DNA of 64,000 nt from Leptidea sinapis (Eukaryota; Arthropoda; Insecta; Lepidoptera; Pieridae), in NCBI RefSeq assembly GCF_905404315.1, contig NC_066266.1, forward strand, positions 7,819,501 to 7,883,500, read 5' to 3'. Below the pieces are notes generated by a model. It saw only the letters and a list, made by a program, of their open reading frames with translations, did no database searches and was not told the origin of the DNA. Shown piece by piece: positions 1-12,063 of the stretch (its first letter is position 1; each line of letters opens with the position of its first letter). A program made the translations under genes and the position numbers.

Positions 1-190
1 TATCCGACTTCAATGATGGTTTGGTGGGGTATTAGCTATGAAGGAGGGACTGAGCCATATTTTTGTGAAAAATCGACACAACTGTATCCAGATACCATTC
101 TTGAGAAGGTAGTAAAGCCTTAGGTAACGAGCTTTTTTGAAGGTACCCATCTGGTATCACACTTAGCACTCTGGATGAGGATTGATGTCA
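1..190 (+). mobile_element. Mariner-like transposase fragment
   Basis: Bases 1-123 read in frame 1 as a transposase piece with VWWGISYEG followed by EPYFCEK and DTILEKVVKP, then a stop. This matches the central block between the two catalytic aspartates of Tc1/mariner transposases. The frame is lost after about 123, so it is a dead fragment, cut by the window edge on the left. It differs from the two mariner copies near 52.2 kb and 59.6 kb. Confidence 0.6.
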
Positions 191-956
191 ATTAAATAAT
201 TTTTGTAGTCTATCCTATTTTTCAGGACCTTCAGGATAACCATTTTTTATTTCTGATACCCGGCAGAGTCTTGTATCAGTGCCAATATGTGACTACGATC
301 TTTGTGCCAATATGTGACTACGATATCATTATAATTTTAAGACGAAAAAAGCAAAAATAAGTAATAGAGTGTGAGCGTCGAAAAGGTTCTACTTTCGCCA
401 ATATCACTATATATTATAAAACAAAGTCCTCCACCGCGTCTGTCTGTTCGCAACAAACTCAAAAACTCCACCACCGATTTTCAAGTTGTTTTCATGAATT
501 GATAGATGTGATTTTTGAGGAAGGTTTTAGCTTTTAGTATATAATTTGTTAAGTGTTGTGTAAATTATCAAGGGATAATACAATCGATCTTTTTCAGACT
601 AACTTTATGTCAGCGAGGAGCATGTTAAGACGGCGTTTCTTTAATAAGTATTAAGATAGTAGTTAAAAGTAGTACTGTAATGTCACTGAATCTTTACTTG
701 TGTATTAACTGTATTAATTATTTAATTGATTTAAATTGTGCATTGTATTTTATTAGTTTACTTTAGTGTTTATTAGTATCGTTGAATTTAATTATTCTGT
801 AACTACTGGCGGAGACCTATTGGCTCACAGTTATGTAAATTAACATATAAGGTAGCTAATAGCTGTTGGTCTTCCTAACAAAGGCAATAATTGCAGGTAT
901 CGGAATAAATAAGCCGTCTGGGAGCATTCAACGAAAACGCTACATAAGTCCTTTGT
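191..956. other. Intergenic, no gene seen
   Basis: AT-rich sequence without a credible ORF. Two head-to-tail copies of a 21-base motif (GTGCCAATATGTGACTACGAT) lie at 279-299 and 304-324. The stretch from about 404, with the CCACCGCGTCTGTCTGTTCG motif, resembles the 5' region of a short dispersed element, but no ends could be fixed. Confidence 0.4.
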
Positions 957-1228
957 GAAGACCTGCCTATAGCATTACTCACTCGCACCTATACATAATT
1001 TGTTAGATTACCTGGCAGGTAGAAAGTCCAACCGAAGTGATCTGTCTTTATGAGAGTTTTATGTTTTAGTTATAAATACCCTATTCAAATTTCAAGTTGC
1101 CACAAATACATTTTTATATTTTTTGCATAATATTTTTGCACGTATCTGGCAATATTAAACACCTGACTAAATGGACTGGAATATTTTTTTTTATTTATTC
1201 TTTAAACATAAAACTACAACATATAAAA

Positions 1229-1507
1229 TAATAATATTGACACACTTTTTACACAAATTATCTTGCCCAAAGTTAAGCATATATAGCCTGTGTTACAAGA
1301 CAATGATATATTTGATACAATATACTTACTTAAACATACATAAATTCATATAAACACATATATAAACATACATAAATACATTTAAACATCCATGACTCGG
1401 AAACAAACATCCATATTCATCATATAAATGCTTGCACCTACCGGGATTCGAACCCGGGACCTCTAGCTTTGTAGGTAGGAACGCTAACCACTCGGCTATA
1501 CAGGCCG
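1229..1507 (-). mobile_element. tRNA-derived SINE, full length
   Basis: Read on the minus strand, the head has a pol III A box (TAGCCGAGTGGTTAGCG) and a B box (GGTTCGAATCCCG) inside a strong T-arm-like hairpin. A body with GATGTTTGTTTCCGAGTCATGG follows, then a tail ending near AAAAAGTGTGTCAATATTAT. Related copies lie at 21717, 45560 and 61949. The corresponding sites in units 2 and 3 lack it, so it inserted after the duplication. Confidence 0.8.
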
Positions 1508-1613
1508 TCAAATTGCATATTGCTTTTATAAAATTGCATATAATGCACATATTTTTGGAAAATAATTGTATTATTTCTAAAACTTTAGGGGTTCATTTAG
1601 GCCCGCTAATCAC

Positions 1614-1640
1614 CAGCCAGGTCTGCAGATCCTGGTTGGG
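1614..1640. repeat. Short inverted repeat conserved in all three units
   Basis: CCAGCCAGG and CCTGGTTGG face each other across TCTGCAGA. The same structure recurs in unit 2 (near 6781) and unit 3 (near 15594, one change). It lies about 1.7 kb beyond the 3' end of each cuticle gene. Function unknown. Confidence 0.5.
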
Positions 1641-2009
1641 ATAATAATATGAGAGGCATGGAACATAATTTCAGCTTGCCTCAAATACCCTAAAAATTGA
1701 TGCCACCTCTCGGTCCATTAATCTATTTCAAAAGGTAATATTATACGTCTTTAACTGAAATTAAGAAGGAAAGAAAGTAATATCATTTCTTAACTTTGGT
1801 GAATATTACACGCGGCGTGACGTTGGTGAATATTTGGCGAATATTCTTATGTAATAAGAATATACCACCACTTCGGGCAAGTTGCGCTTTATCGAGAAGA
1901 AGTGCTAATAAACTCAGTACCACTCTTTTATTTCTATTTTATACCATGTTTGTTGAATGATGCACCAAAATTACTCAAACATTTTGACTGTGAGTTTTCT
2001 TGTGTGAGT

Positions 2010-2720
2010 TAATTAAAAGAAAAATTTATTAAGCATAAAAAACACTATAAATATAGTTAGGGAATAATTTCGCACGAATTGCTTTATTTATCGGTATAAA
2101 AGTACTAGCACTTATGTAGTTAAATACAATATATATATATATTTCGGTATCGCACACAAAAATGACAATTTATATTACATAAAAAATTTAACACTTCAGA
2201 ACTATTACAATTATTTTACATTAAAAAGATATACATATCTCTCAGAAATATCAACTTTCATCCATTATTTCAACGACTCCTTCACCATTTTCATTACCAG
2301 CATCATTATCAGCAATCACTAAAACTGATACAATAAGTTTATGGCAGCTGAAGTAAGAAACAAAATTAAAAAGAAACAATTTAAACAAAATAATAAGTCG
2401 CATAGTAATACAAGTATAACTATCGCCTTAGGGAGAGTCTTCGCTAATGACAAAACTTAAAAACCAAATAATTAAACTGTAAATATATTTCACGGCTGTG
2501 ATTCGATCCATTGACCTCGCGGTGATTCGGCTTCGCAATCACAATGATTCAAATACTAGTCCCATGACTGTATGATTATTAAGTATTATCCATAATTTCA
2601 ACGATTGTCTTACGAATTTCCGATCAGGCCACGTGTCCTGACGGGAGTTTAACATTTTATACCCATCCCATGAAAAGTGCTCAACGCCGCTAAAAAAGGT
2701 TTTCACAATAAAACTCAAAA
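2010..2720. repeat. Dispersed repeat family X, copy in unit 1
   Basis: A block recognised by GGAATAATTTCGCACGAATT near its left end, ATTTCAACGACTCCTTCACC in the middle, and AAAAGTGCTCAACGCCGCTA near its right end. Related blocks lie at about 7130-7890, 16000-16720, 23366-23700 and 32009-32402, so it is not confined to the triplication. A tRNA-like relic (GATTCGATCC, minus strand) lies inside at about 2495-2575. Confidence 0.55.
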
Positions 2721-3260
2721 GTAAAAGTATTATGCGTGCAATTATATACTACTAGTGACGAACCGCTCGTGCCTCTTGCCCATTGATATAAATACCTGGC
2801 TCAGTAAATACAACAGACCTCACTTTCAATGTAACTCAGTGGGAAATGTTTAAACCAGATTAGCTTTTGATCCCGATCACCTAGAAACCTAAACTCAAAC
2901 GATTTTAAGTTTTTCTCATCCAGACCTCTCCAACGATAAATTCCAGATATCATAAGCAACGCTCGTTTACGAGCATGATGCATGTACCAACCATCGCTTC
3001 TCTCGCAAATATCTTAGCGAAAGCCGCACCAGGACCCCGCCGCGAGCAGTACCATTCAATTCAACCCTGCCCCGGGAATTTAACTAAAAACAACCAACAG
3101 ATTTATAATATATTTGCTCATAAACTACTTTTACTCATTCATAAATCTTATTTAGTATAGACGAGCTGAGTAAAGTAATACACACATTTTTTAAAATGGA
3201 CTGAATATTTAAATAATGTAAAGGAATAACATAAATGCAATAATAATAGTATAAAATATA
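2721..3260. other. 3' flank of cuticle gene A, no gene
   Basis: Conserved between units but without a coding frame shared by the copies. The sequence just beyond the gene contains TTTATT at 3261-3266, which on the minus strand is a canonical AATAAA poly(A) signal about 60 bases after the stop codon. Confidence 0.5.
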
Positions 3261-3323
3261 TTTATTGATAAAATATAATTATTGATATACAGATCAAGTC
3301 TTTCTTCGTGAGCTCCGTGGTGA

Positions 3324-4513
3324 TCAAGGGTATCTGTATCCAGCAGCCTCGTTCTGGACGAGCTTAGCCGGAGCAGCCGCTGAGTTCGTCGCCTGCTCCT
3401 GGGCAGCAGTGAGGCGAACTGGAGCTGCAGGCAAGTTGGAGGTGGCCTGGGCTACTTGAGTGTACGCGGCTGGCAAGGTGTACGCAGCAGCTACGGGTGC
3501 ATAGCCGGAGGAATAAACCGGAGAAGAGTAAGCCACTGCAGGGTAGTTGGCAATGATGGGAGCAGCCGGAGCCGCAGCGTATCTAGCCACTACTGGGGCT
3601 GCGACCTGGGCAGCTACGGGTGCAGCTACGTATCTTGCCGCCACTGGAGCGGCGACTGCTACGGGTGCTGTGGCGTATCTAGCCACTACGGGAGCGGCTA
3701 CAGGAGCTGCTGCGTATCTAGCTGCAGCGACGGCCGCATTGCTGTAATAAGTGGCCGGCACGGCTGGAGCTACGGCATAGCGGGCGGCAACAACTGCAGG
3801 CTGAGCGACATAAGGTGCCACTTTAGCAGCAACAACAGGCTCGGCAACAGCAACGGCTGGTTCAGCGACCACAGCGGGTGCGGCAGCAACTAAAGGCTCC
3901 CTTCTCACGACGGCGTTAAATCCATTGACGGAATCAGCAGCGTAGTCCACAACACGGCGGGTGCCGTCAGGCTCAACAACGGAGTACGATCCCTGCACAA
4001 GATCACCATCCCGTTGTTCCTGCTGGCTTTTGTAATCACCAGTGAGAGAGTCAGCAACGTTGTATCCGAAACGGTATTGAGGGAAAGAATCGAATTCCTC
4101 CAGTCTTGCCGCAGCCACTGGAGCAGTGTAGGCCACTGGTGCAGCGGCGAACGCAGCTGGGGCGACGCTTCCATGAGCCAATCCCAACAGGCAGGAAAAG
4201 ATAACAACCTGCAACAGAAAATAAACTTACCGAAATGTTCACTCAAGCTAAAATATCCACAGTTTTATGACAGTAAAGAACGAGACGAGCAGGACGTTCA
4301 GATGATGGTAATCGATACAACCTGCCCATTACAATTCAGTGCCGCTCAGGATTATTGAGGAACCCCAAAATTCTGATCGACAATACAATTGCGCTCGTCA
4401 CCTTGAGGCATAAGATGTTAAGTCTCATTTTCCTAAAGATAAATCCACAATTAGTAAACACTGAAATAACTTTCACTATCACTAACAATCCATGAGCGTA
4501 CCTTGCAGACCAT
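3324..4513 (-). CDS. RR-2 cuticular protein A
   Basis: Structural protein of the insect cuticle; its RR-2 domain is the known chitin-binding fold. There are two exons. Exon 1 is 4513-4502 and encodes only MVCK, followed by a GTACGC donor. The phase-0 intron is 4501-4209 and ends TTGCAG. Exon 2 is 4208-3324. The protein is 298 residues: signal peptide about 1-19 (VVIFSCLLGLAHGSVA core), RR-2 domain about 43-107 (YRFGYNVADSLTG, then DPDGT-like EPDGTRRVVDYAAD and NGFNAVV), then a long Ala/Pro/Val tail built from AAPVA and ARYA motifs, ending GYRYP. Compared with copies B and C it lacks about 13 residues after NYPAVA. A TATA box and an arthropod initiator lie upstream, and AATAAA lies downstream at 3266-3261. 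The reading frame is intact, so it is probably functional. The family is certain; the stage and tissue of expression are not visible. Confidence 0.93.
4262..4440 (-). mobile_element. SINE-like retroposon inside intron of gene A
   Basis: 3' part of the dispersed retroposon family seen complete near 56.9 kb and 62.8 kb. It is recognised by GACGAGCAGGACGTTCAG, GCCGCTCAGGATT and GCGCTCGTCACCTTGAG. It lies in the sense direction of the cuticle gene. The same insertion is at the same place in the introns of genes B and C, so it predates the triplication. Confidence 0.7.
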
Positions 4514-4540
4514 GTTGTGTTGTGATCGGGGAAGCTTCGA

Positions 4541-4580
4541 GCTGAATTGTACCCTGGTTAGAGACAAATGGCATTTATAG
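4541..4580 (-). promoter_or_regulatory. TATA box and initiator of cuticle gene A
   Basis: On the minus strand, CTATAAATGC lies at 4580-4571 and TCAGC, a good arthropod initiator, at 4545-4541. They are about 31 bases apart, the standard spacing. Transcription would start near 4544, about 30 bases before the ATG at 4513. Confidence 0.7.
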
Positions 4581-4925
4581 TTGTTGAGTTCGCTTGCTTC
4601 ATCCCCGACGCATCTCCAAATTTGAATATATTCAAGTACGCACGTACTAAAGGCGACGGGCCAGGACAATGCCGCTCGAAACAAACGCTACTTGTGTAAC
4701 CGGAACGGGGTCGGAGCTATGAAATGCGCTGGCTAAGCCTTATTGTCTCAAAGGGGTCCAGACTTTCAGCTCACGTTAAAATCCGGAAAAAATACTCAGG
4801 GCCAGTCTTGGTAGTCCATAGGCCTAGAATATACTAGATATGTGAATGTGTGCGTTAACTGGTAGTTTAATATTCAAAATACTAATGAGCAAATGCCACG
4901 TGTGGCTGACTATTTACGATTTGTA

Positions 4926-5990
4926 AATCATAATCGTTTACAGTAACAATAAATTCGTTTTCTTTTATAATATTATCCTGTACAAGTAATTATCACAACA
5001 AATACGATACTATTCTTAGATATCGTATATTATATTGATTCAAACAAAAGAATCTTATAATTATATTTACAATACTATCATCATCATTATCAGCCGGAAG
5101 ACGTCCACTACTACAATACTATGGTTACAATAAATCAAAACTCTCATTACGGGGAAGTGTACCAAGATTTCTGGTACCAAGATGATCCGTTGACCGAAAT
5201 AGCTGCTTGGGTTTCCAGTAGCCTTATTGAGCAACGTAGATAGTACTTTGTACCTATATACCCCGCGCCTCGGGGCCCCACGGGCCAAGTGTCTCGACAC
5301 CAAACGGCACAAAAATGTAAGACTTCCTCACTCACAAAAATTTAAAACTTTCAAATCATCTAAAACACTCCACTTCTCCCAAAGTATCATCCAAGTACCA
5401 AAGTTTTGATTTTAATTTTGTTATGGCGGAATGAATGGCTAGGCTAAATATTGCTAGACCAAGAGGGTTGCCTTGCTGACAGCCAACGGAAGGCCAAATA
5501 TTATGATTTTTAAATAATAATTTGGATGGCTTACCTTTCGCTATAGTGATGGCTTGCTTATAATATTGCCATATATAACTATACATTGAAGGAGTTGAAT
5601 TTTTGACTTCTCTCAGGAGAGCTGGGATATCAACTGATTTAAAGGCATTATTCACACCTAATTTTAGAAAGCCATCACCAGAGTTACTCTCAAAAAAAGT
5701 ACGCGCAGCGTGGACTGCAGCTTCGCAACCATCTATGCAGTCGGAACCCAACTGAGTTGGGATGAATTTAGTTGAAAGGAAAGAAGAAATATGTACAAAA
5801 CAAATTTTAGAAACAAGGTGTCGAAAGATGCAACCCACGACTATAGGACGATAGAATACCAAAATCTTTTTTCTTAAGAGCGCATATATTCGCACCATAT
5901 TAAATTTCGGTAATTTCAGTATTAACTTTTGCAGAAAGCATGAGATTAACTAAGAGAACAATATCCTCAAGCAAAGCTCTACAGTCTACT
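4926..5990 (-). mobile_element. Reverse-transcriptase element relic, copy 1
   Basis: Minus-strand remnant of a reverse transcriptase. From 5898 down it reads PIVVGCIFRHLVSKIC, FIPTQLG, AVHAARTFFESNSGD, FLKLGV, SVGCQQGNPLG and YLDD. These resemble RT fingers/palm motifs and the catalytic YxDD box. A C-terminal part with GVETLGPWGP-like sequence lies at about 5330-5150, out of frame with the first part. About 220 bases of 3' flank (4926-5150) recur with copies 2 and 3. Frameshifts and stops mark it as dead. The family was not resolved; a non-LTR type is likely. Confidence 0.6.
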
Positions 5991-6514
5991 CTGCTTATGG
6001 GAACGAGTCTTTATTTGCGTTCACTTTTCCTGAACTTGCACTTCGCCGCTGTCGTTGGCGGTGCCTTCAGTAGATTACACCGCACCGAACACTAGTTCTC
6101 TTCTATCTTCTTCTTCTTCACCTTAATCACTTTTCACTACTTCTTCTTTTCTTCTTCTTCTTTTACAGTTAACACTTTTGAGTCAGAACTAGAACTGCAG
6201 TAGGCCACGCTTAGTACGGCCTCTCCCATTCCATCTTTAAATTTAAATTGTACTACAAATTTCTTTTAACTATTTCTATCCTGCTTACACATCTTCCATC
6301 CTTTTTACTCTGTTCGATTTGATCTTGAACTTACTAGAAATTTTCACTAACAAAACATAAAAATTCCATCGTATCCAGGTGTATCGAACCCGGGTCTACA
6401 GCGTCTATAATAAACACTTTTCCGCTGAGCTACGAGTATTGCTGACAGAGCTGTGGAAATTATCAAGGTCTTGAAGATTGACAACTCTCGTCATGTACGT
6501 CGAAACGTTGCTAT
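5991..6514. other. Inter-unit spacer with CT-rich run and tRNA-like relic
   Basis: No gene. 6096-6168 is a (CTT)n-rich run. On the minus strand 6446-6378 reads GTAGCTCAGCGG (A-box-like) followed by CCCGGGTTCGATAC (B-box-like), a tRNA-derived SINE head rather than a tRNA, since the acceptor ends do not pair. Confidence 0.45.
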
Positions 6515-8373
6515 GCGACAATAATACCCTATTAAAATTTCAAGTTGCCACAAATACATTTTTTATATTTTTTGGCAAAATATTTTTGCCTGTGTCTGGC
6601 AATGTTAAAACCCCGACTAAATGGTCTGACTTATTTTTTATTTATTCTTTAAACATAAAAGTATAACATATAGAAAATTGCATATTGCTTTTATAAAATT
6701 GCATATAATGCACATATTTTTGGAAAAAAAATAAATATTATTTCTAAAACTTTAGGTGTTCATTTAGCCCCGCTAATCACCAGCCAGGTCTGCAGATCCT
6801 GGTTGGGATATAATATGAGAGGCATGTAACAAAATTTCAGCTTGCCTCAAATACCTACCCAAAAATTGATGCCTGCTCTCGGTCCATTAATCTATTTAAA
6901 AAGGTAATATTATACGTCTTCAACTGAAATTAAGAAGGAAAGAAAGAAATATCATTTATTTACTTTGGTGAATATTACACTTAAGAATATAGCACCACTT
7001 CGGGCAAGTTGCGCTTTATCGAGAAGACGTGGTAGGAAACTCAGTGCCACTCTTTTATTTCTATTTTATACCATGTTTGTTAAGTGATGCACCAAAATTA
7101 CTTAAACATTTTGACTGTGAGTTTTCTTGTGTAAGTAAATAAAATAAAACGAAGTTATTAATCGTAAAAAATACTGGTAATACTATAAAAATGGTTAGGG
7201 TATAATTTCACACGAATTGATTTATTTATAAGTATTTTATATTTATTGGTTACATAGTGGTTAAATACAATATTTATTTACTCGTATTTCGCTATGGCAC
7301 ACAAATTGACAATTTATAACAACATAAAAATTTAACACTTCAGAACTATTACAATGATTTTACATTAAAAAGTTTATCTCTCAGAAATATCAAGTTTCAT
7401 CCATACTTTCAACGACTACTTCACCATCTTCATTACCAGTATCTTCATCACCAATCTCTAAAACTGATACAATAGGTTTATGGTAGTTGAAGAAAGAAGC
7501 AAACTAAAAAAAAAAAACAATTTAAACAAAATAATAAGTAACATAATAATACAAGTATAACTATCGCCTTAGGGAGAGTCTTCGCTAATGACAAAGCTTA
7601 AAAATCAAATAATTAAACTTTAAAGATATTTCACGGCTGAGATTCGATCCCTCAATCTCGCGGTGTTTTTGCTTCGCAATTACAACGATTCAACCACTGG
7701 TCCAGTGACTATAATTAGTTAGAAGCATAAATCTTTCATCCATTATTTCAACGACTGTCTTACGAATTTCCGATCAGGTTACGTGTCCTGACGCGAGTTT
7801 AACATTATATACCCATCCAAAACCCATCCCAAGAAAAGTGCTCAACGCCGCTAAAGATGTTTTCACATCAATAATACTCAAAATTAAACTAAAAATAATT
7901 AAAGATGATTAAAGGTATTTAATTAAAGGTATACGAGCAATTATATTATACTAGTGAAGTGACGAACCGCTCGTTGTTCGCGCATCTCTTGCCCATGCAT
8001 TTGACTATACCTGGTTAATTATATGCAACAAACCTCATTTACAGAGTAACTCTATGGGACATGTTTAAACTTGACTAGTTAATTGTAACCACGAACTGTA
8101 CCATTCAAGCGAGCATGACACACCCTGCGCCGGGAATTTAACCATAAAACCCCAACAGATGTGTGATATATTTGCTCATTAAATACTTACACTCATTCAT
8201 TAATCTTATTCAGTATAGACAAGTTGAGTAAAGTAATACACACATTTTTTTTAATATGGACTGTATATGAGAAGAATGGAAAGGAATAACATAAATGCAA
8301 AAATAAAGGTAGAAAAAGTATTTATTGAGCTATTATATACAGATCAAGTCTTTCTTCGTGAGCTTCGTGGTGA

Positions 8374-9569
8374 TCAAGGGTATCTGTATCCAGCACCCTC
8401 GTTCTGGACGAGCTTAGCCGGAGCAGCCGCTGAGTTCGTCCCCTGCTCCTGGGCAGCAGTGAGGCGAGCTGGTGCTGCAGGCAAGTTGGAGGTGGGCTGG
8501 GCTACTTGAGTGTAGGCGGCTGGCAAGGTGTACGCAGCAGCTACGGGGGCATAGCCGGAGGAATAAACCGGAGAAGAGTAAGCTGTGTATGCGGCGGGTG
8601 CTGGAACTGTAGCGTAGCTAGCCACTGCAGGGTAGTTGGTAATGATCGGAGCAGCTGGAGCCGTGGCATATCGAGCCACTACTGGATTAGCTACCGATGC
8701 TGTTGCGTATCTGGCCACTGGAGCGGCGACCGGGGCAGCTACGGGTGCAGCAACGTATCTAGCCGCCACTGAAGCTGCGGCGTATCTAGCAGCAGCGACA
8801 GCCGCATTGCTGTAATAAGTGGCAGGCACGGCTGGAGCTACGGCATAGCGGGCGGCAACGACTGCAGGCTGAGTGACATAAGGTGCCACTTTAGCAGCAA
8901 CAACAGGCTCGGCAACAGCAACGGCTGGTTCAGCGACTACAGCGGGTGCGGCAGCAACTAAAGGCTCTCTTCTGACGACGGCGTTAAATCCATTGACGGA
9001 ATCAGCAGCGTAGTCCACAACACGGCGGGTGCCGTCCGGCTCAACAACGGAGTACGATCCCTGCACAAGATCACCATCCCGTTGTTCCTGCTGGCTTTTG
9101 TAATCACCAGTGAGAGAGTCAGCAACGTTGTAGCCGAAACGGTATTGAGGGAAAGAATCGAATTCTTCCAGTCTTGCCGTAGCCACTGGTGCAGCGGCGA
9201 ACGCAGCTGGAGCGACGCTTCCATAAGCTAATGCCAAAAGGCAGGAAAAGATAACAACCTGCAACAAAAAAAAAACTTACTGAAGTGTTCACTTAAGCTA
9301 AAATATCCACAGTTTTTTTTTATGATAGTCTGGGACGATACGTGCAGGACGTTCAGCTGATGGTAATTGATACAGCCTGCCCATTACAATGCAGTCTCGC
9401 TCAGGATTCTAGAGAGACCCAAAAATTCTGAGTGACACCACAATGGCGCTCGTCACCTTGAGACATAAGATATCAAGTCTCATTTGTCATAAATATAAAT
9501 TCACAATTAGTAAACACTAAAATCACTTTCACTATCACTAACAATCCATGAGCGTACCTTGCAGACCAT
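8374..9569 (-). CDS. RR-2 cuticular protein B
   Basis: Second gene of the triplet, same structural role as A. Exon 1 is 9569-9558 (MVCK, donor GTACGC). The phase-0 intron is 9557-9259 (acceptor TTGCAG). Exon 2 is 9258-8374. The protein is 298 residues. The signal peptide core is VVIFSCLLALAYGSVA. The RR-2 domain is at about 36-100 because seven residues (around YTAPVAA) are missing before it. The core is otherwise identical to A and C. The tail keeps the ASYATVPAPAAYTA segment that A lacks but has fewer ARYA/APVA blocks than C, and ends EGAGYRYP. The poly(A) signal is TTTATT on the plus strand at 8321-8326. The frame is intact. Nothing in the sequence shows whether it is expressed differently from A or C. 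Confidence 0.93.
9310..9490 (-). mobile_element. SINE-like retroposon inside intron of gene B
   Basis: Same element and position as in genes A and C, recognised by GTGCAGGACGTTCAGCTGAT and GCGCTCGTCACCTTGAGAC. It is a duplicated ancestral insertion, not an independent one. Confidence 0.7.
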
Positions 9570-9593
9570 GTTGTGTTGTGATCGGGGAAGCTA

Positions 9594-9636
9594 GGATCTG
9601 AACTGTACCCTGGTTAGAGATAAACGGCATTTATAG
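9594..9636 (-). promoter_or_regulatory. TATA box and initiator region of cuticle gene B
   Basis: TATAAATGCC on the minus strand (TTTATA on plus at 9630-9635), placed as in gene A. The initiator position reads TTCAGATC instead of TTCAGCTC. The sequence from here to the ATG at 9569 is nearly the same as in copies A and C. Confidence 0.65.
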
Positions 9637-10130
9637 TTGTTGAGTTCGCTTGCTTCATCCCCGACGTATCTCCAAATTTGAATATATTCAAGTACGCACG
9701 TACTAACGGCGACGGGGCAGGATAATGTCGCTCGAACAAACCGCTACTTGTGTAACCGGAACGGGGTCGCAGCTATGAAATGTGCTGGTCACACTTATTG
9801 TTTCAAAGGGGTCCAGACTTTCAGCTCACATAAGAACCCGGAAAAATTACTTAAAGCCGGGCTTGGTGGGGTAGTCCCATAAGCCTAGAATATACTAGAT
9901 TTATGAATATATGTGTTAGCTAGTGGTTTAATACTGAAAATTCTAATGCCACGTTTGGCTGACTATTTACGACTTGTAAATCATAATCGTTTACAGTAAC
10001 AATAAATTCATTTTCTTTTATAATATTATCCTGTACAAGTAATTATCACAATAAATACGATACTATTCTTAGATATGGTATAATATATTGATTCAAACAA
10101 AAAATTCTTATGATTATATTTAAAATATTA

Positions 10131-10272
10131 TCATCATCAGCCGGAAGACGTCCACTGCTGGACATTAGCCTCCCCAAAGATTTCCACTACGATCGGTCCT
10201 GCGCTGCCCTCATCCAACGTATTCCGGCGATCTTGGCCAGATCGTCGGTCCATCTTGTGGAGGCCCCCCACA
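10131..10272 (-). mobile_element. RTE-type LINE 3' end fragment
   Basis: Starts with ATCATCAGCCGGAAGACGTC and continues with CGATCGGTCCTGCGCTGCC and GATCGTCGGTCCATCTTGTG. This is the reverse complement of the RTE tail seen whole at 28871-29156. Copy 1 keeps only about 25 bases of it (near 5083-5110). Confidence 0.65.
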
Positions 10273-11009
10273 ATACATACTATAATTATTACTATACTAT
10301 CATTGCATTAAATTAAAACTTTCATTTTGGGGAAGTGTACCAAGAATACTGGCAGCGTGGCCGCATTGAATAGCTTGTCTGATCCGTTGACCGAAATAGC
10401 TGCTTGGGTTTCCAGTAACCTTATTGAGGCGCGTAGTTAGTACTGCCCCTGGGCCCCACGAACCAAGTGTCTCGACACCAAACAGTACAAAAATGTAAGA
10501 CTCACTCACTTACAAAAATTTTAAAACTTTCAAATCATCTAAAATAGAGTTCACTTACCACGAAAAGTACCATCATCCAAATACCTAACATATTTTTTTG
10601 TTATTATTTTGTTATGGCGGAATGAATAGCTAGGCTATATATTGCAAGACCAAGAGGGTCGCCAGGCTGACAGCCAACGGAATAACAAATATTATGATTT
10701 TTGAATAATAATTCAGATGGAATACTATAACATTGCCAAATATAATGATAGATTGAAGGAGTTGAATTTTTGACTTCTCTCACCAGAGCTATCAATAGAG
10801 TTAAAGCATTTTTCACATCTAATTTTAGAAAGACATCACCAGAGTTACTCTCAAAATAAGTACGTGCAGTGTGGACTGCAGATTTGTAACCACCTTTGCA
10901 GTCGAAACCCAACTGAGTTGGGATGAATTTAGTTGATAGGAAAGGAGAGATATGTCTACAACAAATTTTAGAAACCAGGCGTCGAAAGATGCAACCCACG
11001 GCTATCTTG

Positions 11010-11735
11010 GATGACAACCATGGATTCCATATTAAGAATTAAGAGATAATTGAATTGGCTTTTTACTGTCAAAGGTTCTCATGAAATATTTACTATCGAA
11101 TTTATTATTTAATCTTAACTAAATATGAAAGGTCCCCCTTTCTGAATAAGTATTTAAGTGTAAAACTAAATGGAATTCATACAATTTCCATTCCTCTAAG
11201 CACTTGTCTTGTTAGTGTATGTCTAGATTTGTTTATAGAAAGCTCTAAACAAATGTCTCTCCATGAATTTCCGTTATTTACTAATAATGTAACCGTGCAA
11301 AAGCTAAGGACAAATTCACACTATTGAGCTCGAAGTTTGGCGAAATCTTCCCACCCAAAATGTGTGTGCTCTTAAATGAAGTTTATTATCAAATCAAATT
11401 AAAGTCATATACAGACTTAAATTTAATCAGGGAAGGATCCGAGGAGCTTATTTTCAAACTGATTCCTGCCGCCAAATTTCATCTTCGTTTGATACCGAGT
11501 GGTGTTTTCATCTACAGAAGGTTTTCGTGAACCACTTTACTACGTCCTACTAAATTGTATTAGAACAGGGGTGCTCAAACGATCGATCGGGATGGACAGG
11601 TCGATCGCGAGTGATTTTTGAGTCGATCTTGAGAAAAAAATCCGGTATAATAAACTAAAATCGGTAATTATACCATCTTATGAAAAGTATGCTCAGGACA
11701 TGCAGTGTCACGCTTCAACATCCAAAGTCGCCGAT
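11010..11735. mobile_element. Insertion splitting RT copy 2
   Basis: Copy 1 is continuous across this point (around 5835-5870), so this is an insertion of about 720 bp. The right part has GGGGTGCTCAAACGATCGAT and GGTCGATCGCGAG. No transposase frame or clear terminal repeats were found. Confidence 0.4.
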
Positions 11736-12063
11736 AATAACAATCTTTTTTCTTAAGATATAAAATTTCGGTAATTTCGGTATTAAATTTTCCAGAAAGC
11801 ATGAGATTTACTAAGAGAACAATATCCTCAATCAAAGCTCTACAGACTACCTGCATTCAAAGTGATAGGACATACCATCTTTAAGATGCTGGGGTGTCAG
11901 TCCATCGGGGGCGCCGGCAGAACCAGTCTTAAAGTACATTATTGCTTTTAGTACATCACTATCATAAGCCCGTAGATGATTATCGGAAAAGGATGGTCCC
12001 GAAATAACACAATTAACATCTGGTGATGGGTAAACTCTGTAAAGCCAAAAGTGTTTCAATTAA

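Larger units (their letters stand above)
957..4860 (-). repeat. Cuticle-gene tandem unit, copy 1
   Basis: First of three direct copies of a segment with one RR-2 cuticle gene and about 2.3 kb of 3' flank. The shared left part starts with the block CCTATAGCATTACTCACTCG. The unit then runs through a family-X repeat and the gene to the promoter. Matching landmarks occur at 6515 onward and 15285 onward. This copy alone carries a tRNA-SINE (1229-1507). Confidence 0.8.
6515..9960 (-). repeat. Cuticle-gene tandem unit, copy 2
   Basis: Collinear with copies 1 and 3 from AATACCCTATTAAAATTTCA through the family-X block (about 7130-7890) and gene B to the promoter region. It lacks the SINE of copy 1. 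The homology with copy 1 continues beyond the promoter into the adjoining reverse-transcriptase element. Confidence 0.8.
9961..12059 (-). mobile_element. Reverse-transcriptase element relic, copy 2, interrupted
   Basis: Minus-strand relative of copy 1. From upstream to downstream: 12059-11850 (GSAGAPDGLTPQHLKDG, an N-terminal RT motif), 11850-11738, then an interruption, then 11017-10604 (IAVGCIFRRLVSKICC, GDVFLKLDVKNA, SVGCQPGDPLG), then the C-terminal piece 10509-10300 (FGVETLGSWGPGA, YFGQRI). Between 11010 and about 11735 there is roughly 720 bp absent from copy 1. Several frame breaks make it non-functional. Confidence 0.6.

Noticed and set aside
1432..1508. tRNA gene on the minus strand (and at 21717, 45560)
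   Set aside because: A and B boxes and a T-arm are present, but there is no paired acceptor stem and each copy continues into the same SINE body and tail.
3456..3893. Plus-strand ORFs opposite the cuticle genes (also 3547-3747, 8506-8772, 17475-17844)
   Set aside because: They are antisense shadows of Ala/Pro/Val-rich repeats, without start context or homology.
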